DNA of 64,000 bases from Verrucomicrobiales bacterium (GCA_016795505.1 JAEUHH010000026.1:35688-99687), one strand, 5' to 3'; shown: positions 1 through 10,258, numbered from the stretch's first letter. A program made the numbers and translations. The notes: generated by a model from the letters alone, not told the origin.

Positions 1-386
1 TCGTCTCTGACCAAAGGAATCAACTCACGAGCCACTACTGCCTGATCCTCCCTTTTCACGGTTCGAAAGGCGTTGGCGATCGTGAGAGATACCTCATCAA
101 TGTCTGGAGACGAGGTGAGCCATTCGTGGAGGCGGACCCCGATTTCGCGATCATCCATAGGGACAGGGGTGTCGGTGGTAGGCTCGTTGGATGGAGGAGT
201 GAACGTCAGTGCATTTCTGGAGTTTGCGGAATTCTCGCCAGACGAGCTTTTGAGGGGTGATGGCGGCGAATCGTTGGAGTCGTTGTGATCGCCTTCCCGT
301 CGAGACTCGAAGAGAATCCAAGCGGCAATCAGAATGGCTGCCGCCACAACAGTTGAGACGATTCTGGACATTGGAAGAGCTTTCAT
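1..386 (-). CDS. Membrane-anchored hypothetical protein, 3' end outside window
   Basis: An open frame starts at the ATG complementary to 384-386 and runs off the left edge without a stop (128 codons seen). The product begins MKALPMSRIV, followed by a hydrophobic stretch at about residues 9-23 that looks like a signal anchor. A Ser/Asn/Pro/Thr-rich linker follows (about 30-80), then a soluble segment with HEWLTSSPDIDEVSLTIANA. The start lies 8 bp after the stop of the giant upstream gene on the same strand, so the two are probably co-transcribed. I recognise no family. It may be a small partner of the giant secreted protein. Confidence 0.7.
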   Translation of the reverse strand, partial: MKALPMSRIVSTVVAAAILIAAWILFESRREGDHNDSNDSPPSPLKSSSGENSANSRNALTFTPPSNEPTTDTPVPMDDREIGVRLHEWLTSSPDIDEVSLTIANAFRTVKREDQAVVARELIPLVRD

Positions 387-394
387 GGTTCCGA

Positions 395-3300
395 TCAATT
401 CCCGCCGCCGCCTGCGACGATGTTCCCGCCACCGGCCGCAACGATGTTCCCACCACCGCCTGCGACGATGTTGCCTCCACCTCCCGCGACGATGTTGCCT
501 CCGCCGGCTGCGACGATGTTGCCGCCACCCGCTGCGACGATATTGCCGCCCCCGGCCGCGACAATGGCATTCCCGTTGTGACTCAGGACGTTTCCTCCGC
601 CACCCGCGACGATGGCGTTCCCGTTGTGGCTCAGAACGTTTCCACCCCCGGCTGCTACGATCCCGCCTCCGGTTCCACGCAGGATGGCATTTCCCGCTCC
701 GGCAGGCGTGATGAATTGCGGATCGAGGGGCGGAACTTTTCCATTCAAGACAATGGGTGTCGCTGGCGGTAAGGAGTTGGAGACCCGAGGGGGTATCGCC
801 TGCGGAGCATGGGCTGACGATTCCATGGTGTTTCCACCAGTCTTGATACCGTTGCCCCCTCCGCCCACGAGGAAGGTGCCGAGTGTCGTCAAGTTGGAGC
901 CGAAGTGCTCGTTGATCAACGCATTGGGGATTTGAATGCCCTGCTTGTCGGCAGGATTCAGGACTACCACGCCATCGGGAAAGAACACGCCTTGCTGCGT
1001 CAGGGTGTAAGTGCCCGGTCCGGCGACAATCCTCAGGCCACTTTTCGGGTCATCCAACAGCACCCGGTTCGCGACTCCACCATTCTTGTAGTCGCCCAGC
1101 ATGTAGCGGCTGCCGATGGCCATGACACGATCGAAGGGCAAGGGAATGAGCGAGGTCGAAAGCCCGGCAGGATTTGGCTTTAGCTGCAACAGGTTCGCGC
1201 CTCCGAATTGGATGGTGCAGGAATTTGGCTGGGGCGAAAAGGTATCGCGAAGGAGGGCTTCCCCTGCGGGAGTGTGCTGCATCCCCATCCCCTCGATGGC
1301 GCCCTGGGTGACTTTTCCCGATTCAGCGTTGAAGTCTCCCTGGAGTACGGAGATGCCGATCGGACCGGGGGATTTGTCCATGGAGTTGGCGACGATCAAT
1401 CGGCAGGAATTGTCTTCGATTCGAGTTCCCGGGCTTGCCGTTGCCACCAAGGTGATCTGACATGTTCCCGCTTCGGCTTTGAGCAAAGGCCCCAATGACC
1501 ATCTCGCCGTTCTAGTCTTTTGGTTGTAGGAAAATGTCTCCAGCGATCTTCCGAACTCCTGAGTTTCGGCATGGTTGATATGATTGAAGTAGTAGTTCCC
1601 CGCGGACTTGAATTCGCATCCGGTGGGAATTTTCATCTCTATGAAGGTAGGACCGAGAGGGAGGGACGTCAGGTTCCCCAGAAACATGGTGACTTGGAAT
1701 TCCTCGCCCGTCTTCACTGCGATCGGTGCACACCGTCCCACGAATACTTTCGCGTCCTTTTCCGGATCGCTGCGCACATCGAGGAGAACTTCGGCCGAGG
1801 CCATCGCAATCGGCGGGCCGGTAATTCTTCCGGCGACGGCCGATTGCATCAGGTTCAGGCTGCCAGCCAAGGCGGCCACCGGGGACCCCTGGGGAAGGGA
1901 AATGCTTGATGGATCGTTGAGAGAACGCAGAATCGCGGCGATGGGCGTCGGGCTTGTGACGTAGCGACCGCCAGTGATGACCGGATATACGGCAATGGGC
2001 CTGATGGTGTAGCCGTTCGAGTTCCTCAGAGCGCCAGCTGCCACATTCTGGTCGATGCGATAGTGGATCCAGGGAATCGAGGCGCGGATGTCTCCGGTGG
2101 CGTCCGGGTCATTTGCATTGACCAGAGGGGACGGGGCATTCGGATCGTTGAGGGGGATGCAGATTCGTTTCGCCCCATTCTTAAGGTTGGTGATTGTGAT
2201 GGTGGAATTGGAGATATTGGGGTCGCCGGGGCGTCTGAAGTTAGCGTCTTTCACCCATAGGCGGACGATTTCATTGTCTAGGTTGAAGAAGCGGATGCCC
2301 AGTAATTCATAGCCCAGTGGTAGATCGAAGCACATCTGGCTACCGACAACCCGCAACTCCGGGTTTCCCTCCATTGCGTAGGGGAAGCCGATCTCGACCT
2401 CCTCGGTGCCGTCGAGTGAGTCCCGGCTCCGCGGCTGGTCCTTCTGCGTCAGTGTGGTGGTGATCGGGTCAGCGATCTGAACGGTCAGCTTGTCGGGCTC
2501 TCCATTCACGGGGAAATGGAGGGACTGGCAGGTCAGATAGTAACCCGGCTTCAAGACATAATTCAGTCCCTCGGTACCCTTTTTGACCGCCCCGCTTACT
2601 CCGCCACTGACAGTTTCGATCTTGGTCCCCACCTTGGGCTCTCCCTTGACCTTGAGTTGGTAGATGAAGGTGCCGGAAGCTCCGGGAGCGAGGTTGCCCA
2701 CATATAGTTCCACGCTTCTCACCAAGGGGATGGTAGAGGGAGTGAGATTCTCAATCTCTCTGCCTTTGGCATCATAGAAGTGGTGCAGGTTTTCGAGGTC
2801 TTGCTGGGAAACCAGATCGCCATTTTTTGCCACGAGGCCTTGGAACTCGACATTGGCGGGGAGGATATCCCGGACGTAGACTTCCCGTGCGGTTGTCGTG
2901 CCGGTGTTGTGGTATCCGAGGAGATAGCTCATCGCACCGTCGATGGCGCTGGCCTTTGTGTTGATCAGGAAATAGAGGTAGTCATTCCCTTTTGGGATGC
3001 TGGACAGAAGAGTGTATTTGAACTCTCCGTTGGGAATCGATTCATCTCGAGGGCCAATGGGGACTTTTCGGAGCGTGAGGCTGGGGAGTGATTCGTTCCC
3101 CGATTGGAGTTGTGTGACGGTGCCTCGCGAGGGTGGCGCCTTGGGGTTGATCAGTGGAAGCAGTGCTTCGGGGGCGGAATTCAAGGCGATGGCCGATCTG
3201 TCTTTTGCGGTTCCGTAGACGAGAAAGGGTGTTGCCGAGATGTGGCCCACCGCGTTGAAGCCGTGGTTGAGGATGCGCGTATGCACTGTCCCCTTCGCGA

Positions 3301-6300
3301 CCAGACTAAAGTAGTCGACCGGCACATCGGCGCCGATCTGTACTCGGTAGCGCATCAGGCGATGTTCTCCCGGCGGCAGGGGATCGGGAAACTCCCAATA
3401 GAGGAACGGCTTGTCGCCCCGGAAGTAGGCCGGTCGATTCCCGTCATCGGTACTGGTCGTCAAGGAGATCGCGGATTCCTCGGCCCCGACGAAGTTTCCC
3501 CCGGAGCCGATCAGGCGGGCGCCCAACAGAGTAGTGCCTTGTGGGATGGCATTGACGACTCGAATCGCTTCGATGGCGGTAGACCCCCAGTTTGTTGCCT
3601 TTAGGGTATACTCAATCACCTCGCCGGGGGAATAAACCGTGAATCCTGAGTGCGATTCGTCCCTGTCGGTCGTGACGGTGAGGGAAAGGGGCGGCTCCAC
3701 ATCGGTAATAAAGGGCGTTGCCTTGATGAGATTTCCGCCCGGTCGTTGCGCTGTAGCGGTCGCGATGATGGAATCTTTGACACTATTGGTCGTCACGGTG
3801 GCCCGAAAGAAGGCATGCGGATGGAATGAACCGGAGGTGGTCGATACGCCGGGACCGAGATTTGGAATGGTCAATTGAACGCGTCTCGGTTTCTCCAAAA
3901 CGAGCACCTCCATATTGGTGACTGGATCTCCGGTCAGAGGGCCCTCGAGGATGGTTTTAGCGGGCACCGGGAAGGTGACTTTGATATCCCTGATGGGAAT
4001 CGTGCTCTTGTTCACTATCTCGGGGAACCAATGGATTGACTCGTTGAACCGAACGGTCCGACCCGAGGAGTCGCTGGTGGTTTCGACTTTGGTGAATTCG
4101 AAGGAGAGCGGTTCACTCACCGTCAATTTTGGCATGAACGACGAGGCGGCGGTCTTCCCTCTCCGGATGACGTTGATCGGAACGATCGGCGTGCCGATTT
4201 TGGCCGTTGGCAGGATCCTGACGCGGAATTGCTTCACCCCGGCTGCTCCGGGTGGCAGGGTCTCGGTCCAGCGAATGATGCGAGTGGCTTTGGCGACCAG
4301 GATCTGATGCCCTGGATCGGCTTGGACGGGAGGCGATTCCAGTGTCGGCGGGAGCACGCAGTCGATGGTCGCGTCGGTCAGTGTGTTGGGCGTGTTGTTG
4401 GCATAGCTGACGGTGTAGTCGATGAACTCGCCGGGATAGGCTTTGTAGGTGAGAATGCCGTTCGGTAATTCTGTGCCGTCGGGATCGGACTCGGTGAAAA
4501 GGCCGCCTTGGATTTCGAGGGGCTTGGAGAGCTTCGAGTAGCGGTTGAGGATCCACTGGAGGGATGGAGTCGATCCATTGGCCAGCACAATGTCTCGCTG
4601 TCCGGTGTTGCCGTGGCGGCCGGTGGCGAGACGATGGGGATTCCGGGCATTGGTGGGCAAGACGGTCTCGAATTGATCGAATCCCACCAGGGCATTCATC
4701 GGATCGAGACGGGAGTTGATCCGGACGACCAGAACCCCACCGGGCTGCCCGCCGGGAGCTGGGGGTGTCTCGAATTGGCTGGTGAAAATCAGCTCGGGGA
4801 AACGGTCCCCATTCACATCCGCGAGGATGACGTGGGATCGGAAATCGGTGGGGCCGGCGCCCTGTGGGCCTTCGCCAACTGGATACATCTCATTGCCCCT
4901 CAGACTGCCATCGGGTCGCGCGTCAAAGAGCTGCCAAAGCTGATGGTCGCGGATGTCGTCGGGATCATTCTGATTCCGGCTGGCGAAATGGTGCAGGACC
5001 ACCACCGCGTCGGCGCGTCCGTCGCCGGTCACGTCTCCCACCGCGAGCGCCTGAGCCGGGAGTGGCGGGAACCCGGTGACAACCGTCTTCGCGGCGAACT
5101 CGGGATCACTCTCGGTGGCGCTGCCGAAGCCGCCATTTTGCTTGTTGCGAAAGGTGATCAGGCGATTGCCCGCCGTGTCGACCATGACGGCGTCGAGCCA
5201 GCCATCGCCATCGACATCGCCCAGTTTCACCAGACCGGGATCGGCGCCGATGGGGGCAGTGGCACTGTTGGCGCCGGTGAGATGGAAATCGGGAGTGTTG
5301 ATGATGACGGCCACCTTTGCGACGGTCCCGCCCATCCCATCATCGCCGGTCCCGGTGATGACGATGTCCGGCCAGCCATCGGCGGTCACATTTCCCACCG
5401 CGCAATGGGTGATGTTCGCGATGCCGGCACCGAGCAGACCGCCCACCGCGATTTCGGAAAACTGCAGCGCGCCGCCTCCATCGACGCCGTCGTTGCGGAA
5501 CACCTTCAGCGTGCCGTCCACCACGATGGCGATGTCCGGCCGGTCGTCGCTGTCGAAATCGCCAATGGCGCTGTCGGTGATCGAACCCGGCGTCAGGAAA
5601 AAGCTGTTGTCGGTGAAGGCACCGCCGTTTCCCTGTCGGCGCACCCTGACCTCGCCGGTGGTGCGGTCGATCTGCAGCACATCGTCGCCCTGACCCTCGT
5701 CATCGAAGCGGGCAGCGAACAGGCCCCGGCAGTCGATGGCATCACCAGCGAGCGGCACGATGCTGGAGAAGCGCGGCTCCAGATTTGGTCCCGGTCCATA
5801 GGGGAAAGGAACCCTGAAGGTGCGGCGCTGAAGGGGGGACTTGTTGCCGGCCGCGTCCACGGCCCGGACCTCAATGACGATGGAGGTGCAGTTGAAACCC
5901 ACTGAAAAGGGGATGCCGCGCTGCCAGGCCCACTTCTGCCATCCGCCGTTGCCGGGAATCGGCGCGGTGGAATTGAGGACACTGCGGAACTCGATGGCGG
6001 TTTTCGGATTGTCTTCCGATAGGCCCGGATCGAAACCGGTCTCATCCTGGGGGTCCAGCAGCATCTTGAAGAAGGTGACCTTCCCCGCCTTTTCCATCCA
6101 GGTGTGGGTGATGTTCAATGTCGGCGGGATGGTGTCGATCACCGGCCGCTCGATCAGGATGGAGATGGTGACTTCGTTTTCGTCCTGAAATTCGGTCTCG
6201 GACGATTCATACCCAGGCGCCTCGGCTACGACGCGGAAGTAGCGATTGCCAATCGGTGGATTCACGACGGACAACACCCAAGTGTTGCCGCTCCGGGTCA

Positions 6301-8638
6301 TGGCGCTGCCCGTGGGCAGATCGGTCCAGCTCAGCGGATCGTTGGGATCGAGGGTGGACTCCACGCGGAGCACCAGACCATCCGCCATGGACTCCTGATC
6401 GATGGAAAAGGTCCAGGGCAGGTCGCTATTCCCGGGAATGATGGTGAAGTTGGAGGATTCGGGCAGCACCGGCAGCGAGGTCGGTTCCATTTGATCGACG
6501 ATGACGGTGAACTGCCCGAAATTTCCTTTGTTGGTGAAGGCATCGAAGGAACCCAGGAAGAGGCGGGTCGCCCCCTCGGGGACACGGAAGTGCTGGGTGT
6601 TTAACTCGTCGTCGAGGCCGTCGCCGATGAAGAAGGGCTGGCGGAGCCCGGGCTGTAGGATCGGAAGGTTCCGGTTGTCCGGGTTGCTGAAATCGAGAAG
6701 CAGGGATGGAGCGGGTTGGGCCGGCGTGTCGTCGTTCACGAAGACGCCCACAAGCGCATTTAGAGGGGCGGACATGGGTCCGATTCCGTTCTCGGGACTG
6801 TGGTTTGCTGCATCGCCGCCGTCGGGACCGGTCGTCCCTGGGTCGGGCCCGTTGTGGGTGCCACCGAAGACCTGGAAGACGAGATCGTGTCCCGGAACGA
6901 GGGCAATGTCGGCGAGAACGGGGGATTGGGCGAAGGCGACATCTTCTTCTTCCGCAGGCGTGAATTCCGGCTGTCCGGAAAGCCAGAGATTGGCTTCGCC
7001 GGGGACGATCAGCGATCCGGGGACGGCCAGCGTGCCGGGGTGGGCGAAGGAGGGGGAGTCGACCTCCGCAGAACTATCGCCGGCAAGGACCACCCGGGGA
7101 TTGTCCGGGTTGTTTTCGGGAGCGGTGGCGTTGAGTGAGACGATCCGCTTGTGGCCCGACGGCGAACCGTCGGCGTAGTCGACAAAAACGATCTTGGAAC
7201 CATCCGGGCTCCAGGTGGGCGCATTGTCGACAAACATCGGAGGATCGATGAAGTAGATGGGATCGCTGAGGTATTGGCGGAGATTGGAAGATTGGTGCTC
7301 CGGTAGGAGAGCCCCGGCATTGTCGCGGATTGTCAGGGTGGCGATGGCGATCTCAGTGACGAAACCGTTGACCGGAGGGTCGCTTCCGGGAAGCGTTCCG
7401 GTGTATTGCTTGGTGGATTGGAAGGCGATTTTTTTTCCATCGGGGCTGAAGGACGGCCATGCCGCGCGGCCAACTATTTGGGAAGTAATGGGAGGGAGGG
7501 GACTTCCGATCACGCTGGCGGTTCGATTCCCGCTCTCATCGAATACTTCCAGAAAGGCGAGATCGGCGCCAAATTGGCAGACGAGCAGATCTCTTCCATT
7601 GGGCGAGAAGGCGCAGTCGGTTACCCATACCACGCTCTGGTCATCCGTGAGCGACTCTGGTGTGTCGATGACCGGTTCACCCTGGTCGTTCAGGACTTGA
7701 ACGAGATAGACCTTATTATCGTTCCCAATGTAGGCCACTTGGCCACCCGCCGGATGCCAGGAAGCGCGCTTAAGATAGGAGGCGTCCGGTCCGACCAGTT
7801 GTGGTGCATTGGAGAGGGCGTTATACGGTTCCGCTCGCATCAGCCAGAGACCGTTCTCGAAGGTATCCCAATTGATTCCGGTGAAAACCAGCCAATCTCC
7901 TCCTGGGCTGAGTTGCACGTCGAGGGCGTCGAAATCGGTTGCAGCGAGGCCTAAGGCATTCTTCCCGGAGCCGTCGGCCGCCATGAGCCAGATTTCGAAA
8001 TCGGCAACATAGGCGATCTCCTTTCCGCCTGCACCTCCCCCGCCCGTATCTGCGAAACCGTAGGAGATTTTGTCGATTCCCCCGACTTCGTTGGCTGCCG
8101 AAACTCTCGCGATGGCATAAGCGATTTCGTTGCTGCTGCGACGGATGCCGGCGAAAGAAGCGACGCTCCCTCCCGACCCTGCCGCCGGGAACAGCGCGGA
8201 TTCGAGCAACTGTCCCTGTGAATCGTAAACTTCGATCGCATTGTCGCCGAAGGTGGCATCCCACCAGGAGAATCCCACCTCTGCGACTGGGGTTGCAAAA
8301 TTGATTCGGATATCGGAATAGGGGAAAGAGAAAAGGACGTCCGGATTGGCCCGCAGCAGCCGTCCCGAGACCAAGTCCGCGGGCGGCGAGTAGCCGTCGG
8401 CCGAGGGTTGGTAGATATGGAGATTTTCCACGCTGGAAAAAGTGAGGCCACTGATGGTGAGAGGATTAGCAGCAACGCCAAGGGTCTGGTCGTCGAAGTC
8501 GATTTCCGTGTTACCGGGTGACAGTTGGGAACGGTCGGTCAGCTCCAAAGCCGGAGTTTCGTGACACAACATCAGAAAAGCGGCCAGGATGGTGCGTTTG
8601 CTCCACGAGGAAGTGATCGGAACTGAGCGAGGTTGCAT
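395..8638 (-). CDS. Giant secreted multidomain protein (TolB-like propeller, FG-GAP/VCBS, DUF11 repeats)
   Basis: A 2747-residue product with a signal-peptide-like N-terminus ending near ETPALELTD. About residues 205-500 resemble TolB/WD40-like beta-propeller blades (SPDGKKIAFQS, SPDGSKIVFVD). About 1000-1290 hold FG-GAP/VCBS calcium-loop repeats (GDFDSDDRPDIAIV, GDVDGDGWLDAVMV, GDVTGDGRADAVVV). From about 1395 there are several DUF11-type repeats (PGEFIDYTVSYANNT, SPGEVIEYTLKATNWG, TGEEFQVTMFLGNLT). The C-terminus is a run of GGGNIVAA octapeptides. These families are typical of very large extracellular or surface proteins. The role is inferred as a cell-surface or secreted adhesive/structural protein; no catalytic motif was recognised. 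It is divergent from an ECF sigma factor 141 bp away, which may control it. Confidence 0.85.
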   Translation of the reverse strand: MQPRSVPITSSWSKRTILAAFLMLCHETPALELTDRSQLSPGNTEIDFDDQTLGVAANPLTISGLTFSSVENLHIYQPSADGYSPPADLVSGRLLRANPDVLFSFPYSDIRINFATPVAEVGFSWWDATFGDNAIEVYDSQGQLLESALFPAAGSGGSVASFAGIRRSSNEIAYAIARVSAANEVGGIDKISYGFADTGGGGAGGKEIAYVADFEIWLMAADGSGKNALGLAATDFDALDVQLSPGGDWLVFTGINWDTFENGLWLMRAEPYNALSNAPQLVGPDASYLKRASWHPAGGQVAYIGNDNKVYLVQVLNDQGEPVIDTPESLTDDQSVVWVTDCAFSPNGRDLLVCQFGADLAFLEVFDESGNRTASVIGSPLPPITSQIVGRAAWPSFSPDGKKIAFQSTKQYTGTLPGSDPPVNGFVTEIAIATLTIRDNAGALLPEHQSSNLRQYLSDPIYFIDPPMFVDNAPTWSPDGSKIVFVDYADGSPSGHKRIVSLNATAPENNPDNPRVVLAGDSSAEVDSPSFAHPGTLAVPGSLIVPGEANLWLSGQPEFTPAEEEDVAFAQSPVLADIALVPGHDLVFQVFGGTHNGPDPGTTGPDGGDAANHSPENGIGPMSAPLNALVGVFVNDDTPAQPAPSLLLDFSNPDNRNLPILQPGLRQPFFIGDGLDDELNTQHFRVPEGATRLFLGSFDAFTNKGNFGQFTVIVDQMEPTSLPVLPESSNFTIIPGNSDLPWTFSIDQESMADGLVLRVESTLDPNDPLSWTDLPTGSAMTRSGNTWVLSVVNPPIGNRYFRVVAEAPGYESSETEFQDENEVTISILIERPVIDTIPPTLNITHTWMEKAGKVTFFKMLLDPQDETGFDPGLSEDNPKTAIEFRSVLNSTAPIPGNGGWQKWAWQRGIPFSVGFNCTSIVIEVRAVDAAGNKSPLQRRTFRVPFPYGPGPNLEPRFSSIVPLAGDAIDCRGLFAARFDDEGQGDDVLQIDRTTGEVRVRRQGNGGAFTDNSFFLTPGSITDSAIGDFDSDDRPDIAIVVDGTLKVFRNDGVDGGGALQFSEIAVGGLLGAGIANITHCAVGNVTADGWPDIVITGTGDDGMGGTVAKVAVIINTPDFHLTGANSATAPIGADPGLVKLGDVDGDGWLDAVMVDTAGNRLITFRNKQNGGFGSATESDPEFAAKTVVTGFPPLPAQALAVGDVTGDGRADAVVVLHHFASRNQNDPDDIRDHQLWQLFDARPDGSLRGNEMYPVGEGPQGAGPTDFRSHVILADVNGDRFPELIFTSQFETPPAPGGQPGGVLVVRINSRLDPMNALVGFDQFETVLPTNARNPHRLATGRHGNTGQRDIVLANGSTPSLQWILNRYSKLSKPLEIQGGLFTESDPDGTELPNGILTYKAYPGEFIDYTVSYANNTPNTLTDATIDCVLPPTLESPPVQADPGHQILVAKATRIIRWTETLPPGAAGVKQFRVRILPTAKIGTPIVPINVIRRGKTAASSFMPKLTVSEPLSFEFTKVETTSDSSGRTVRFNESIHWFPEIVNKSTIPIRDIKVTFPVPAKTILEGPLTGDPVTNMEVLVLEKPRRVQLTIPNLGPGVSTTSGSFHPHAFFRATVTTNSVKDSIIATATAQRPGGNLIKATPFITDVEPPLSLTVTTDRDESHSGFTVYSPGEVIEYTLKATNWGSTAIEAIRVVNAIPQGTTLLGARLIGSGGNFVGAEESAISLTTSTDDGNRPAYFRGDKPFLYWEFPDPLPPGEHRLMRYRVQIGADVPVDYFSLVAKGTVHTRILNHGFNAVGHISATPFLVYGTAKDRSAIALNSAPEALLPLINPKAPPSRGTVTQLQSGNESLPSLTLRKVPIGPRDESIPNGEFKYTLLSSIPKGNDYLYFLINTKASAIDGAMSYLLGYHNTGTTTAREVYVRDILPANVEFQGLVAKNGDLVSQQDLENLHHFYDAKGREIENLTPSTIPLVRSVELYVGNLAPGASGTFIYQLKVKGEPKVGTKIETVSGGVSGAVKKGTEGLNYVLKPGYYLTCQSLHFPVNGEPDKLTVQIADPITTTLTQKDQPRSRDSLDGTEEVEIGFPYAMEGNPELRVVGSQMCFDLPLGYELLGIRFFNLDNEIVRLWVKDANFRRPGDPNISNSTITITNLKNGAKRICIPLNDPNAPSPLVNANDPDATGDIRASIPWIHYRIDQNVAAGALRNSNGYTIRPIAVYPVITGGRYVTSPTPIAAILRSLNDPSSISLPQGSPVAALAGSLNLMQSAVAGRITGPPIAMASAEVLLDVRSDPEKDAKVFVGRCAPIAVKTGEEFQVTMFLGNLTSLPLGPTFIEMKIPTGCEFKSAGNYYFNHINHAETQEFGRSLETFSYNQKTRTARWSLGPLLKAEAGTCQITLVATASPGTRIEDNSCRLIVANSMDKSPGPIGISVLQGDFNAESGKVTQGAIEGMGMQHTPAGEALLRDTFSPQPNSCTIQFGGANLLQLKPNPAGLSTSLIPLPFDRVMAIGSRYMLGDYKNGGVANRVLLDDPKSGLRIVAGPGTYTLTQQGVFFPDGVVVLNPADKQGIQIPNALINEHFGSNLTTLGTFLVGGGGNGIKTGGNTMESSAHAPQAIPPRVSNSLPPATPIVLNGKVPPLDPQFITPAGAGNAILRGTGGGIVAAGGGNVLSHNGNAIVAGGGGNVLSHNGNAIVAAGGGNIVAAGGGNIVAAGGGNIVAGGGGNIVAGGGGNIVAAGGGNIVAGGGGN
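398..661 (-). repeat. In-frame tandem repeats at the 3' end of the giant gene
   Basis: Seven 24-bp units encode GGGNIVA(A/G) octapeptides directly before the stop, preceded by two 48-bp units encoding GGGNVLSHNGNAIVAG. All repeat lengths are multiples of three, so copy-number change would keep the frame. The tail is very rich in Gly and Asn and has no charged residues. Confidence 0.85.
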
Positions 8639-8779
8639 GGCAGTAGAATGGTGAAGAGCAGGTCCTGGGTTTCGGATTCGGGAATCGGAAAAATCTCCGG
8701 CTTCTGGGAGATTACCGTTTGGCTCTTGTTTGTTTCAGGCCCGTCTGTAAAATCTGCCGGGAATTTTCGAGTCATTTGC

Positions 8780-9505
8780 ATGGGTTCCGCCAATCCCCAG
8801 TTCCCCACCACGAAATGGACCCTGATCCGCAAGGTCCAGAAGGGCGACGACCGCGAGGCGACGGCGGCGATGGAAGAGATCTGCCGACAATACTGGTATC
8901 CCGTCTACGCCTTCAACCGGCGCCAAGGGTTCGGCGAGGCGGATGCGGAGGACCTGACCCAGGACTTTTTCCGAGCGCTCGTCAGCCGTGAGACCATCCA
9001 GGCGGCGCGGGAGGAGAAAGGCCGCCTGCGATCCTTCATGCTCAACATGCTGCGCGAGATGAACGCGAATCACCTGCGATCGCGCGCGGCGGAAAAGCGG
9101 GGCGGAAAGGCGGTGATCGTTTCGTTGGATGAGAAGATCGATGCGGAGGAGCGCTATCGTCACGAACCCGCCGGGATCAGCGACCCGGCGCGCCTCTTCG
9201 ACCGGGCCTGGGCGGAGCGCCTGCTCGCGGCGGCGACGGAACGGCTGCGCGAAGATTTCGAAAAGGGTGAAAACCTGGACGACTTTGAACAACTCCGCGA
9301 GTACCTGCCGCTCGGAGAGAATGCCACCCCGTATGCCGACGCCGCCCGAAAGCTCGGAGTGAAGGAAGGGGCTCTGCGACTGCAGATTCACCGGATGCGG
9401 AAGCGCTACGCCAAGCACCTCGAAGCAGAAATCGCGCAAACCGTGGCCGATCCCGCGGAGCAGAGGGCGGAGCTGGCCTATCTGCTCGAGGTGGTGGGGC
9501 GGTGA
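8780..9505 (+). CDS. ECF-type RNA polymerase sigma factor
   Basis: A 241-residue protein. The ATG at 8780 is chosen because homology-like sequence begins at MGSANPQFPTTKWT; longer in-frame starts only add unrelated residues. The region 2-like part contains YWYPVYAFNRRQGFGEADAEDLTQDFF. The C-terminal part (YADAARKLGVKEGALRLQIHRMRKRY) fits a region 4 helix-turn-helix. The N-terminal FPTTKWTLI block is the form common in Verrucomicrobia/Planctomycetes sigma factors that are often encoded near Ser/Thr kinases. A membrane Ser/Thr kinase is encoded convergently about 750 bp downstream, so regulation by phosphorylation is a plausible inference. No clear anti-sigma gene is adjacent. Confidence 0.85.
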   Translation: MGSANPQFPTTKWTLIRKVQKGDDREATAAMEEICRQYWYPVYAFNRRQGFGEADAEDLTQDFFRALVSRETIQAAREEKGRLRSFMLNMLREMNANHLRSRAAEKRGGKAVIVSLDEKIDAEERYRHEPAGISDPARLFDRAWAERLLAAATERLREDFEKGENLDDFEQLREYLPLGENATPYADAARKLGVKEGALRLQIHRMRKRYAKHLEAEIAQTVADPAEQRAELAYLLEVVGR

Positions 9506-9508
9506 GAT

Positions 9509-9595
9509 CAAGGAGCAGGGGCGCCCCCGCCCCTGTTTTCGAAAGACAAATGACACTCAACAAGATGACAGGGCCGGGGGCGGCCCTGCTCCTTG
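9509..9595. repeat. REP pair (inverted, BIME-like), left of RAYT
   Basis: Two about 27-bp elements in inverted orientation: AAGGAGCAGGGG begins near 9510, and its inverted partner ends with CCCTGCTCCTT at 9594. Each forms a GC hairpin, GGGGCG/CGCCCC in one and GGGCCG/CGGCCC in the other. The pair starts 3 bp after the sigma-factor stop and ends just before the RAYT start. Confidence 0.85.
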
Positions 9596-9602
9596 GAGAT
9601 TC

Positions 9603-10253
9603 ATGCATCCCGCGCCAAAATTCTTCAATCCCTACGCGGAGATCGAAGTCACCGCGAACAACCTGCCTCACTGGCAGCAGCCGGGAGCCACCTACTTTAT
9701 CACCTTTCGATTGGCTGATTCCATTCCGGCAGTGCGCCGCGAAGAATGGGCGGAGCACCGTGCCGTTTGGCTCGCCAACCATCCTGAGCCATAGTCGCCT
9801 GAGACCGAAAGGGAATATCACCGCTTCTTCAGCGCCCAAATCGATGCCTGGCTGGATGCAGGTGAGGGGGAATGTCTCCTGCGAACTCCGGCCTTGCGTG
9901 AACCGCTCGTATACACCCTGCGACAGGGAGACGAAACTCGCTATCGGCTCCACGCTTGGATCGTGATGCCGAACCATGTTCATGTGCTTGTCACTCTGGC
10001 GGAGGAGGCCAAACTCGAAAATGAAGTCGGTGCCTGGAAAAGCATCTCAGCTCGTCGAATCAACCGTCTTCTTGGGCAGTCGGGAGCTGTGTGGCAGGAA
10101 GACTACTTCGACCGGCTCGTGCGGGACCGCGACCATTTCGCGAATTGCGTCCGCTACATTCGCCGCAATCCGGAGAAGGCGCGGTTGCCGGAGGGGAGCT
10201 ACGAGCTTTTCGAGAGCGAACTGGCTTTGCAGTTCGCGCCCCGGGAGGGTTGA
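9603..10253 (+). pseudogene. REP-associated tyrosine transposase (RAYT), interrupted by an in-frame TAG
   Basis: One reading frame encodes a full-length Y1/IS200-like RAYT except for a TAG at 9792-9794. The N-terminal part is MHPAPKFFNPYAEIEVTANN through GATYFITFRLADSIP. After the stop the same frame continues REYHRFFSAQIDAWLDAG and RYRLHAWIVMPNHVHVLV (the HUH His pair), then NCVRYIRRNPEKARLPEG, which contains the likely catalytic Tyr. The break is therefore a single nonsense codon, not a frameshift or deletion. Known RAYTs bind or mobilise REP hairpins, and two REP pairs flank this gene. It is probably inactive unless the TAG is read through or an internal start produces the HUH/Tyr half. 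Confidence 0.85.
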
Positions 10254-10258
10254 AAAAG

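Noticed and set aside
9603..10253. Two separate genes at 9603-9794 and 9894-10253
   Set aside because: Both are in the same frame and the sequence between them, including after the TAG, reads as continuous RAYT sequence, so one broken gene is the better description.
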